64,000 nt of DNA from assembly GCA_934167755.1 (NCBI GenBank), contig CAKPLT010000001.1:124001-188000 (forward strand), read 5' to 3'. The position numbers and the translations under genes were made by a program. Positions 25,849-33,612 of the stretch are shown in pieces. Under the pieces are notes generated by a model. It ran no database searches. It saw only the letters and a program-made list of their open reading frames with translations, and was not told the origin of the DNA. The stretch comes from an uncultured Clostridia bacterium (lineage in GTDB: Bacteria; Bacillota; Clostridia; TANB77; CAG-508). The stretch's first letter is position 1, and every line of letters starts with the position of its first letter.

Positions 25849-26202
25849 TCTAATGTAAACTGCTAATTTTTCAACAACTTTTAATGCAGATATTATTTCA
25901 TCTTCAGAATAATTTTTTAGAAGCTTTTTAGTTTTTGATATACATTCATCATCAATTCCAAACAAAATATAATCTGTAGAGTGCCCACTAATTTCACGAA
26001 GCTTTCTAAGACTGTAGTAAACCAAATTGCCCTTTCCTTCTTCAACTAATCCTAAAAATTGACTAGATGTACCAATTTTAGCAGCAAGCTGAGTTTTATT
26101 TAGTTTTAACTCGTTTTCTCTAATATATTTAATTCTTTTGCCTCTTTCAAGTTGTTCTTGTTTTTCTACTTCAATTGCTACATTTGATTTTCTTCTTCCC
26201 AT
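25840..26202 (-). CDS. XRE-family helix-turn-helix regulator
   Basis: 120 residues. The Cro/C1-type HTH covers about 22-78: GKRIKYIRENELKLNKTQLAAKIGTSSQFLGLVEEGKGNLVYYSLRKLREISGHSTDYIL. The C-terminal tail (about 80-120) is helical. A strong GGAGGGG site precedes the ATG. The upstream region holds inverted AAAAAATAGTA-type repeats that could be its operator. It is divergent from the 15-residue peptide gene and the GHKL kinase, which may be its targets. Confidence 0.85.
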   Translation of the reverse strand: MGRRKSNVAIEVEKQEQLERGKRIKYIRENELKLNKTQLAAKIGTSSQFLGLVEEGKGNLVYYSLRKLREISGHSTDYILFGIDDECISKTKKLLKNYSEDEIISALKVVEKLAVYIRKK

Positions 26203-26275
26203 AATAAAACCCCTCCTTAAATTTTTTATAATTTTACAACATAAAAAGAACAGATTAATAGTAAAACAAGATAAT

Positions 26276-26370
26276 AAAAAATAGTAAAAAATAGTATTAA
26301 ATGGCGAAAAAATATAAATTCAAATAAATATATTTAAAAGATATTCATATAATTTTTTACTATTTTTTGC
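26276..26370. promoter_or_regulatory. Inverted AAAAAATAGT repeats upstream of the XRE gene
   Basis: Two tandem AAAAAATAGTA units (26276-26295) face ATTTTTTACTATTTTTT (26352-26368) in the divergent intergenic region. A candidate operator for the XRE regulator or a structured leader. Confidence 0.45.
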
Positions 26371-26494
26371 AAAAAGTTGTTATTTTTTGTCATAACTTTC
26401 TATCACCAAATTTTGCGTAGTTATAAGCTTTGAATGGTATTTTTATTATAGCAAAACGGAACGAGCACAAAAGATAAAAAGGTGGTGGAGAAGG

Positions 26495-26542
26495 ATGACA
26501 TGGTTTGAGGGATTTGTATATTGGCTAAAAAAATGGCTATAA
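26495..26542 (+). CDS. 15-residue peptide, possible signal or membrane-active peptide
   Basis: The short frame MTWFEGFVYWLKKWL has a strong GGTGGTGGAGAAGG ribosome site directly before the ATG and a perfect hairpin terminator ten bases after the stop, so it looks like a dedicated transcription unit. The peptide is rich in Trp/Phe with a Lys pair near the end, which would make an amphipathic helix. It lies between a divergent XRE regulator and a GHKL-domain kinase of the AgrC type. It could be a pheromone, toxin or leader peptide; nothing in the sequence decides. Confidence 0.5.
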   Translation: MTWFEGFVYWLKKWL

Positions 26543-26548
26543 AAAGAA

Positions 26549-26585
26549 AAAAGAAATGTGATTTTAAATCATGTTTCTTTTTTTG
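26549..26585 (+). terminator. Rho-independent terminator after the peptide gene
   Basis: AAGAAATGTGATTT / AAATCATGTTTCTT followed by a T run. Confidence 0.8.
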
Positions 26586-26663
26586 AACATTTTTTGATTT
26601 ATGATTTTGTATTGAAATATATACTTAGATAATATATAATTAACTCCAATAGGAGTATTTTTT

Positions 26664-28082
26664 ATGGGAAATATAAATTTAATGTATATGTTGGATGATA
26701 TAGAAGAAAAAATAGATATTATAAAAACAGTATTTATTTTAATATGTACATATTATACTAATCTTAAAATAACTAACCAAAAAATAAAAATCAATACTAG
26801 GGAGATATTATATAATGTTATTATAATTTTGCTATATATATTATTTATATGTGAGTTTAACAAGTTAGGCAGTATGCTGAGTATTATGCTATTAGAAAGC
26901 CTAATATTTTCTAGAGAAAATATAGGTTATGGAATATTAACAACGATTATATCATTAAGCGTAAACTATATAGTGTTAATTATTTCACTTTTTGTAAACT
27001 ATATTTTAAATTATATTATAGGAGTAAATAACAACTACATTAATTTAGCTGCTATAATAATAATTCACTTAGGAATATTATACAATATATTTAAATTAAA
27101 AAGACTTAAATATGGAATATCGTTTTTGAAAAATAAACAAAACAACGAGTTTATAAATTTAGTTATTTTAAATGTAAGTGCGACAATATTATTTTCTATT
27201 ATAATAATAGTAAATGCAGATATAAAACTAGCTACTGATGCAACAGTTGGAGTAATTTTAATTGCAATTATTATGATTACTACAATACAAAAATCATTAC
27301 AAATTTATTATAAACAAAAATTGTTAATACAAGACTTAAATGAAACAAAGGAAGAATTAGAAAAAACGAAAAATGAGCTAAAACAAGTAGAAGAAGAAAA
27401 TCTCGGATTAAGTAAGAAAAGCCATTCAATAGCACATAAACAAAAATCATTGGAATTTAAAATGCAACAGTTGCTAATAAATACAGAAATAAGTGCAGAA
27501 GCTGTAGGTGAAGTACAAGACAGAATAAAAGAAATAAAGAAAGACTTTAGCAAAGATAAAGCAATAATACAATTAAGCAAAACAGAAATTTCTAAAATAG
27601 ATGATATGTTAGAATATATGCAATCAGAATGCATAAAAAATAAAATTGAATTTGAGTTACAAATATCAGGAAATATACATTATATGGTGAATAATCTAAT
27701 ATCAAAAGATGATTTAGAAATATTGCTAGCAGACCATATAAAAGATGCAATTATAGCAATAAATCATACGGATAATATAAATAGAAGTATTTTAGTACGA
27801 CTTGGTGAGATTGATGGTATTTATAGTTTGTACATATATGATTCTGGTATAGAATTTGAAAAAGAAACATTATCAAAGTTAGGAAAGAAACCAATTACAA
27901 CATATGAAAATGAAGGTGGAACAGGTATGGGCTTTATGAATACATTTGATACATTAAGGAAATATCAAGCTAGTTTAACTATTAATGAATTGAGTGAACC
28001 TAATAAAGATAATTATACAAAGGTATTAATTTTTAAATTTGATAAGAAGAATGAATTTAAGATAGTATCTTATAGAAAGTAA
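26664..28082 (+). CDS. GHKL-domain sensor protein (AgrC-like), orphan
   Basis: 472 residues. About six membrane helices fill residues 15-210. A coiled coil follows (about 220-260), then SKKSHSIAHKQKSLE, in the place of the phospho-His motif of AgrC-type kinases. A C-terminal GHKL ATPase domain ends with GGTGMGFMNTFDTLRKYQASL. No response regulator is adjacent. Its ribosome site AGGAG is part of a small stem ACTCC-AATA-GGAGT just before the start, which could hide it. Proximity to the 15-residue peptide suggests peptide sensing, by inference only. Confidence 0.75.
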   Translation: MGNINLMYMLDDIEEKIDIIKTVFILICTYYTNLKITNQKIKINTREILYNVIIILLYILFICEFNKLGSMLSIMLLESLIFSRENIGYGILTTIISLSVNYIVLIISLFVNYILNYIIGVNNNYINLAAIIIIHLGILYNIFKLKRLKYGISFLKNKQNNEFINLVILNVSATILFSIIIIVNADIKLATDATVGVILIAIIMITTIQKSLQIYYKQKLLIQDLNETKEELEKTKNELKQVEEENLGLSKKSHSIAHKQKSLEFKMQQLLINTEISAEAVGEVQDRIKEIKKDFSKDKAIIQLSKTEISKIDDMLEYMQSECIKNKIEFELQISGNIHYMVNNLISKDDLEILLADHIKDAIIAINHTDNINRSILVRLGEIDGIYSLYIYDSGIEFEKETLSKLGKKPITTYENEGGTGMGFMNTFDTLRKYQASLTINELSEPNKDNYTKVLIFKFDKKNEFKIVSYRK

Positions 28083-28185
28083 AAAGGAAAAAATAACATT
28101 TTATACAAAACAAAATATTAATGACTCTTTTTATAGAGTAAAGAATTATGTATATAAAGACAAGAGAAGAAAGGAATATTTATAA

Positions 28186-30942
28186 ATGAAACAATTAAAT
28201 AAAAAAATTATAAGTACAAGCATTTTATTTGTAATATTAAGTATATGGTTTAATTTTTTATATGTAAAAAACGAAAGTTTTGCATTAACAGATGAAGATA
28301 TATATGATGTAGTTTTATTTTGGGGGCAATCTAATATGGTAGGTCGTTCAGAAAGTAATAAAGAAGATAGATATAATCCATTAGATCAAGCGAGTGTTGA
28401 GTCTTATTCAAGAGAAACAGGAATAGACAAAGATATATTGGCAAAGAATAGTACTAATAGAAATGAAATTAAAATTCCTCAAGAAAAAGGCACAGTTTTT
28501 GAATATTTATATAACAAAGATGATATACAAGAAATAACTGAGAATACAAAAGTGTTGGGAGAAACATTATATTATCAATATGATAGCAATGGAAAACTGA
28601 CAAAACTTGGAACAGATATAAATGAAAGTAAATTAGCAGCATTAGCAAAGTCATCTGGAATAAATATGATTCCTGAGTTTGGAAATATATGGTATAAAAA
28701 TACTGGACATAAATTAGTGGCAGTATTTTGTGCATATGGAGGACAAAGAATAGAACAATTTTTACCAAAAACTGATCCTAATTATCCAACGACAAATCAG
28801 AGACATATATATGAGGCGATAAAAACAAAATGGGATGCAGCAATTAAATATTTAAATAAAAATAATTATAAAATAGGAAATAAATTATATGTTGTATGTC
28901 AAGGAGAAGCTAATATAAATGATAGTATGACTGATTATAAAAATAATTTTAAAAAAGTACATAATAATATGAAGAAAGATTTAGGAATAACAACTGGAGC
29001 TATAGTAGAAACGAGTACTAGAATAGGAACTGAGAAATTAGTACAAGTAAATAACAAGCATAATGTATACAAAGAATTAATTAAAGAGAATTCTGATATA
29101 ATTTTAGGTTCATCTTATGCATATGATAGATATGTTCCAGCTGAATCACAATATTCTTTATGCAATACAAAAGTATGCTATGATTCAAAAGAAAATAAAC
29201 TTACATATGCAAAAGCATTAGAAAGAGCAAGCAAAAGTGTTGATTATGATACGAATACTATACATTTTACATCTGCTGCATTGTCACAGATAGGTAAAGA
29301 ATCAGCTGAAGCATTGTCTGAAATAAATTCAATAAAACTAAGTAAAGTACCAAATAAAATCAAATATATACAAAATTACGAAAAATTGGATGTTTCTGGC
29401 GGAGAAATAATAGTAGATTACTCAAATATTAAAGATGATGTAATTGCTTTGGATTCAAAAATGGTTAAAGGTTTTAATAATAGTAAAGTAGGAAGTCAGA
29501 CTTTAACTGTAACATATAAGGGGAAAAGTTCGACATTTAATGTAGAAATAAAAGAAAAAGAGCCAACAAATATCAAGATTGTAGAACTGCCAAATAAGAC
29601 AGAATATATACAAAATTATGGAAATTTGAATGTTGAAGGTGGAAAAATACAAATTACATATAATGACACTAGTACAGAGATAATAGATATAACTGATGAA
29701 ATGATATCAAATTTTGACAATAGTAAATTAGGAACTCAAACTTTAACTGTAACCTATAAAGGACTGACAACTCAATATAATATAGTGGTAAATCAAAAAA
29801 AGATAGATACAATAAAGTGGAAAGAAAAACCAGCTAAAATAGAATATATACAAAATTATGAAAAATTGGATGTTAAGTCTGGTAAAATACAAGTAATATA
29901 TAATGATAAAAGTGAAGAAGTAATTGATTTAACTGAAGAGATGGTATCTGGTTTTGATAATACGACTTTAGGAACAAAGAAATTAACTGTTAAATATCAA
30001 GGAAAAGTGTTGAATTATGATATTAATGTTGTAAGCAAAAAAGTAATAGATATAAGTATTTACAAAAAGCCAACAAATATGGTATATGTGCAAAATTATG
30101 GAACATTAGATGTAACAGGAGGCCAATTGTATGTACGATATAATGATAATACAAATACAGTGATAGATATGACGAACGAAATGGTAACAGGATTTGATAA
30201 TTCAAAATTAGGAAAAAATGTATTAACTATAAAATATGCTGGAGTTAATACTGAACTGGAAGTTGAAATAGTTGCTAAAAAAATAGTAAATATAGAATTA
30301 GAAAAAAAACCAATTAAAACCAAATATATACAAAACTATGAGGAACTAAATGTAACTGGAGGGACATTAAAAGTTGTATATAATGATAATACAACAGAAA
30401 ATATAAATTTAACCAAAGAAATGGTAGAAGGATTTGATAATTCAAAATTGGGGCAACAAACATTAATAATTAAATATGGTAATAAGAGTGTTGAATATAG
30501 CATAGAAATAATAAAAAAATCTGTTGTAAAAATTGAAATATATAAACAACCTGATAAAAAAGAATATTTCCAGAATGATAAAGTTATTGATGTAACTGGT
30601 GGAAAAATAAATGTAATATATGATGACAAAACAACTGAAATAGTTGATATGACTTCTGATATGATAACAGGATTTGATAGTACAGTTTTAGGAACTATAG
30701 AAGTTACTGTAACTTATGCAGGTAAGATTGATAAGTATAATATTAAGATTAATCCTGTTGTAGAAGAAAAAAACACTGATGAAAAAAGTGAGAATAATAA
30801 AGAGCCAAAAAATGATGATACAATAGCAAAAGATATTTTACCGAAAGCAGGAATAATGAGTTATATCTTGGTATTAATAGTATTAATAAATATAATTATT
30901 ATTTTATATATAGGATATAAAATAAATAAAGATATATATTAG
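28186..30942 (+). CDS. Surface-anchored SGNH/SASA-type esterase with six Ig-like repeats and LPKAG signal
   Basis: 918 residues. Signal peptide about 1-33. The catalytic domain (about 38-385) begins VVLFWGQSNMVGR (nucleophile Ser about 49), continues with YGGQRIEQFLP and VVCQGEAN, the motifs of sialic-acid-acetylesterase/carbohydrate-esterase SGNH enzymes. Six repeats of about 80 residues follow, each with YIQNYExLDVxGG, a YNDxxT loop, EMVxGFDNSKLG and TLTVxYxGK, an Ig-like (Big_3-type) fold. A charged linker leads to LPKAG (about 885), a hydrophobic helix and a basic tail. Likely removes acetyl groups from glycans at the cell surface; second substrate of the LPKAG sortase. Confidence 0.85.
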   Translation: MKQLNKKIISTSILFVILSIWFNFLYVKNESFALTDEDIYDVVLFWGQSNMVGRSESNKEDRYNPLDQASVESYSRETGIDKDILAKNSTNRNEIKIPQEKGTVFEYLYNKDDIQEITENTKVLGETLYYQYDSNGKLTKLGTDINESKLAALAKSSGINMIPEFGNIWYKNTGHKLVAVFCAYGGQRIEQFLPKTDPNYPTTNQRHIYEAIKTKWDAAIKYLNKNNYKIGNKLYVVCQGEANINDSMTDYKNNFKKVHNNMKKDLGITTGAIVETSTRIGTEKLVQVNNKHNVYKELIKENSDIILGSSYAYDRYVPAESQYSLCNTKVCYDSKENKLTYAKALERASKSVDYDTNTIHFTSAALSQIGKESAEALSEINSIKLSKVPNKIKYIQNYEKLDVSGGEIIVDYSNIKDDVIALDSKMVKGFNNSKVGSQTLTVTYKGKSSTFNVEIKEKEPTNIKIVELPNKTEYIQNYGNLNVEGGKIQITYNDTSTEIIDITDEMISNFDNSKLGTQTLTVTYKGLTTQYNIVVNQKKIDTIKWKEKPAKIEYIQNYEKLDVKSGKIQVIYNDKSEEVIDLTEEMVSGFDNTTLGTKKLTVKYQGKVLNYDINVVSKKVIDISIYKKPTNMVYVQNYGTLDVTGGQLYVRYNDNTNTVIDMTNEMVTGFDNSKLGKNVLTIKYAGVNTELEVEIVAKKIVNIELEKKPIKTKYIQNYEELNVTGGTLKVVYNDNTTENINLTKEMVEGFDNSKLGQQTLIIKYGNKSVEYSIEIIKKSVVKIEIYKQPDKKEYFQNDKVIDVTGGKINVIYDDKTTEIVDMTSDMITGFDSTVLGTIEVTVTYAGKIDKYNIKINPVVEEKNTDEKSENNKEPKNDDTIAKDILPKAGIMSYILVLIVLINIIIILYIGYKINKDIY

Positions 30943-31085
30943 AAATGTCTAACATATATCAAAAAATAAGAATTTAAATTATACTTTTTGCAATTGGACT
31001 GAAGAAGATTTCGATAGAAAAATTAATTTATTAAAGAATAAAAGAGAAGAAATTTTAAGTAATATAAAATCATAATCTTCAAATT

Positions 31086-31121
31086 AAAACATAATATTAA
31101 ATATATTTACTATTATGTTTT
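31086..31121 (+). terminator. Hairpin terminator
   Basis: AAAACATAATA / TATTATGTTTT inverted arms. The preceding ~140 bases hold only a start-less 30-codon open stretch. Confidence 0.6.
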
Positions 31122-31137
31122 GATTTGGAGGTTTTTT

Positions 31138-31329
31138 ATGTTCTTAATATTTAATAAAGAAAAAATACAAACATATGCTGTGTCAATATTAACAGTTGCG
31201 GTATTAATAGCAATAGCAAATATAAAAGATATAAATACAATTCAAACATTTTCACCGGAAAAATATTTGCCCATATATAATGTACAAACAGAAGAAAATA
31301 AAATTGCACTTACAATGAATTGTGCATGG
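31138..31329 (+). CDS. pdaB: PdaB-like polysaccharide deacetylase, 5' part (split by mobile element)
   Basis: GGAGG precedes the ATG at 31138. The 64 codons encode a membrane anchor (about 12-30) and the start of the NodB domain, ending IALTMNCAW, after which the mobile element brings a TAA. The continuation (NADDIDSILD...) is at 40643. Joined across the TG core the frame is exact and the protein is 253 residues, the size of sporulation deacetylase PdaB. The first NodB motif reads TMN where the family normally has TFD, so the catalytic Asp position carries Asn. PdaB acts on spore cortex or envelope glycan in the forespore/mother cell. Confidence 0.85.
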
Positions 31330-31351
31330 TAACAATTACTTTTATGATAGA
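31329..31351 (+). repeat. Left terminal arm of the element (attL inner half)
   Basis: The 23-bp arm begins GTAACAATTAC and ends TTATGATAGA. It is identical to the reverse complement of 40618-40640. The preceding TG (31327-31328) is the proposed crossover core. Confidence 0.95.
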
Positions 31352-31864
31352 AATTAAAAACAAGTTATTTTAGGATTTTTAGAAGGATTACTAATTATAA
31401 AGTTAGTAGTTCTTTTTTTACTTAAGAAAATTAGAAATTATGAGAGCATAATTTCAAAAAGAAAAGAAGGGGATATTGAAATATATAAACATAGATAAGA
31501 ATTATAGTAACAAAAGAGACTATAGTAATTTTGATTGGACAAGTTTATATGCAAATAAATTTTAGAAAATATAATATTTTTTTGCCTAAAATGCAATATA
31601 CATTTGATATCACAAAATACATTTGTAATACCGCTAAAAGCTACGCTTTTAGGCAGTTTGCGGGAGAAGAGATATCTCTCTGATCCTGCAAAATTATTAG
31701 AAACAATTTTGCAAAGGAAAGGCAAGAAAAAAAGCCAATTGTTATGTGAGTAGAAAGTCTTATGGAATGACTAAAATAGATTTATATTATAGGAGATGTT
31801 TTTGAGAAGAGCTTAGAAATGAATAAATTTTTTTACAAAAACTTAAAAAGTAATTTCTAAATGA
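31352..31864. other. Gene-free left end of the element with a structured segment
   Basis: No supported coding sequence. A hairpin (ACTAA/TTAGT then T run) lies at 31385-31420. From about 31628 to 31735 several stems follow each other: CTAAAAG-CTACG-CTTTTAG, GCGGGA..TCCTGC enclosing the palindrome AGAGATATCTCT, TGCAAAATT..AATTTTGCA and GGC..GCC. This local rise in G+C and pairing suggests a structured RNA or a small palindromic repeat element. Confidence 0.45.
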
Positions 31865-31893
31865 TTGACATCAAGTATGAATAATACTAAAAT
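31865..31893 (+). promoter_or_regulatory. Promoter of the cargo operon
   Basis: TTGACA (31865-31870), 17 bp, TAAAAT (31888-31893). It lies 44 bp before the hydrolase ATG and excludes the longer reading frame. Confidence 0.7.
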
Positions 31894-31936
31894 GTTTTTA
31901 GGGAAAAATAGAATTTATAAGGAGAGAAGTTTATTC

Positions 31937-32707
31937 ATGGAAAAAAATATAGATATTTATAATAAAAAAGAAGACTGTATTATAAAAGGAAAAGAGTTTT
32001 ATATAGAAGAAGAAAATGATAACAATCAAATTTTTATATTTTGTCACGGATTTTGTAGTGGAAAGGGTAGTAGTTCCGTTAGAATAGTGGCAGAGAGATT
32101 ATTACAATATGGAATAAAATCAATTTCTTTTGATTTCCCAGGACATATAGATAGTACTCAAGGAACAGACAAATTAACAGTAGATGTTTGTATTTCATAT
32201 ATTGATAGTGTTATTGATTATATAAAAAGTGAATATGGAAAAAATGTAAAAATTTCTTTTTTTGCAATTAGTTTTGGAGCATATGTTTTGTTAAATAAAC
32301 TTATAGGAGATAGATCAAAATATGAAAATATAGTATTAAGATCTCCTGCTTTTAATATGAAGGATATTTTTACAAAATGTTTATTAAAAGAATCATTTAC
32401 TCAATATAAGGAATCTAAAAAAGCTAAAGCTGGTCATGGTGGAAAATTAGAGGTACCATATTCTTTTTATGAGGATTTAACCCAAAATGATTTATATAGT
32501 AAATATCATGAAAAAAGAAAAATACTTATTATTCAAGGGTCATTAGATGATACAGCACCAATTGAAGACACCTACAAATTTATAAAAGATAGACCTGAAA
32601 TTGAACTTATAGAAATAAAAAATATGAAACACCATATGGAACCAGAAGAAATAGAATTTGTTACGGAAAAAATGATTACAAGATTAAATATTAATAAATT
32701 GACATAA
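31937..32707 (+). CDS. Alpha/beta hydrolase (S33-like)
   Basis: 256 residues from the ATG at 31937, behind AAGGAGAG. The oxyanion-side motif FCHGFCSGKGS, the nucleophile elbow AISFG (Ser; the usual first Gly is Ala), the acid Asp in QGSLDDTAP and the His in MKHHME make a complete triad. Cytosolic: no signal peptide. Similar to serine aminopeptidase/esterase-type hydrolases; substrate unknown. First gene of the element cargo; the promoter of the next gene overlaps its stop codon, so the two are independently transcribed. Confidence 0.82.
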   Translation: MEKNIDIYNKKEDCIIKGKEFYIEEENDNNQIFIFCHGFCSGKGSSSVRIVAERLLQYGIKSISFDFPGHIDSTQGTDKLTVDVCISYIDSVIDYIKSEYGKNVKISFFAISFGAYVLLNKLIGDRSKYENIVLRSPAFNMKDIFTKCLLKESFTQYKESKKAKAGHGGKLEVPYSFYEDLTQNDLYSKYHEKRKILIIQGSLDDTAPIEDTYKFIKDRPEIELIEIKNMKHHMEPEEIEFVTEKMITRLNINKLT

Positions 32708-32727
32708 AGTGCAAAAGATGGTATAAT
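32699..32727 (+). promoter_or_regulatory. Consensus promoter of the HIT/PRTase operon
   Basis: TTGACA, 17 bp, TATAAT: a perfect consensus, overlapping the end of the hydrolase gene and about 78 bp before the next ATG. Confidence 0.85.
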
Positions 32728-32804
32728 AGTCGCATAGTTTTACTATATTTTAGCTGATTAGCTCTTATTTTTATCTTAAAATTTACCATAAGGAGGACAA
32801 TTTT

Positions 32805-33548
32805 ATGGAATATGCCAAAAAAGAAGTATTGGGTAAGTGGGGATTTGTAAACGATAAGGGTGAGCCTATTTGTAAATTTATCTATGATGAAGTGCGGGAT
32901 TATTCTGAGAACATTGCGGCAGTTAGGATAAATGATAAATGGGGATATATTGATGAAAAAGGAAATCAAATCTGCGAAATAAGATATGATGCTGTAGGCG
33001 ATTTTCAAAGTAAGCTAGGTGTTGTGGAAAAAGAAGGTAAAAAATGTTATTTGAATCAAAAGGGAGAAGAAGTAGCTGTTACAAACTTTTTAAACGAAGA
33101 AATGGTTTTTGAAGGTTGTAAAAGTTGTGCAATCGGAAATCATACGATTACAAATTTACCAGGAGGATATTTGTATGAAGATGATTTCATCAATGTAACA
33201 ATTGATCCAGAAGTTCCAATTTTGGGATTTATTGTTATAGGAATTAAAAAACATGTATCTACAACAACTCAACTTACAAGAAATGAAAGAATTCAGATAG
33301 AAGATATTACTAATAAAGTAAAACTTGCACTAGAATACTTGGGAGCAAAAAATATTCTTCTTTTTGAAGATGGCTTTTCAGAGCATTATAGAAGGTGGAT
33401 TATTCCTTCTGCTGATTGGATGTTCCAGTTTGGAAGAGGGAAAAACCTTAAGCAAATTACAATGTATGCAAAGAAAAATATGACAGATGAACAGAAAATG
33501 GAATGTCTGACATTTGCAGAAAAAGTAAAAAGCTTTCTTGGAGCTTAA
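32805..33548 (+). CDS. WG-repeat protein fused to a HIT-like domain
   Basis: 247 residues, AAGGAGG upstream. The first ~95 residues are three WG repeats (GKWGFVNDKGEPI, DKWGYIDEKGNQI, a third without the Trp). The rest aligns by eye with the HIT-like protein at 36735: ITNxPGxYxYxD, then DPExPIxGxxxxxI and a C-terminal WMFQF/WTYQF. The histidine motif is lost (HYRRWIIPSADW), so it may bind rather than hydrolyse a nucleotide. First gene of the operon that includes the PRTase fusion, NADAR-like and HIT-like genes. Confidence 0.65.
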   Translation: MEYAKKEVLGKWGFVNDKGEPICKFIYDEVRDYSENIAAVRINDKWGYIDEKGNQICEIRYDAVGDFQSKLGVVEKEGKKCYLNQKGEEVAVTNFLNEEMVFEGCKSCAIGNHTITNLPGGYLYEDDFINVTIDPEVPILGFIVIGIKKHVSTTTQLTRNERIQIEDITNKVKLALEYLGAKNILLFEDGFSEHYRRWIIPSADWMFQFGRGKNLKQITMYAKKNMTDEQKMECLTFAEKVKSFLGA

Positions 33549-33562
33549 TTAGCTAAAAAGTG

Positions 33563-33583
33563 GGGAGAATATTATATTCTCCC
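33563..33583 (+). terminator. Weak hairpin
   Basis: GGGAGAAT / ATTCTCCC stem without a good T run; possible partial terminator between the WG/HIT and PRTase-fusion genes. Confidence 0.4.
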
Positions 33584-33612
33584 TTGAAATTTATAAAAAG
33601 GGTATATGTATT

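Noticed and set aside
26642..26660. Hairpin ACTCC-AATA-GGAGT plus T run before the GHKL kinase as a terminator
   Set aside because: The stem is only five base pairs and contains the ribosome site; possible translational control but too weak to annotate.
30962..31074. Open stretch ending NLLKNKREEILSNIKS
   Set aside because: No start codon, no ribosome site and no recognisable family; too short to call a pseudogene.
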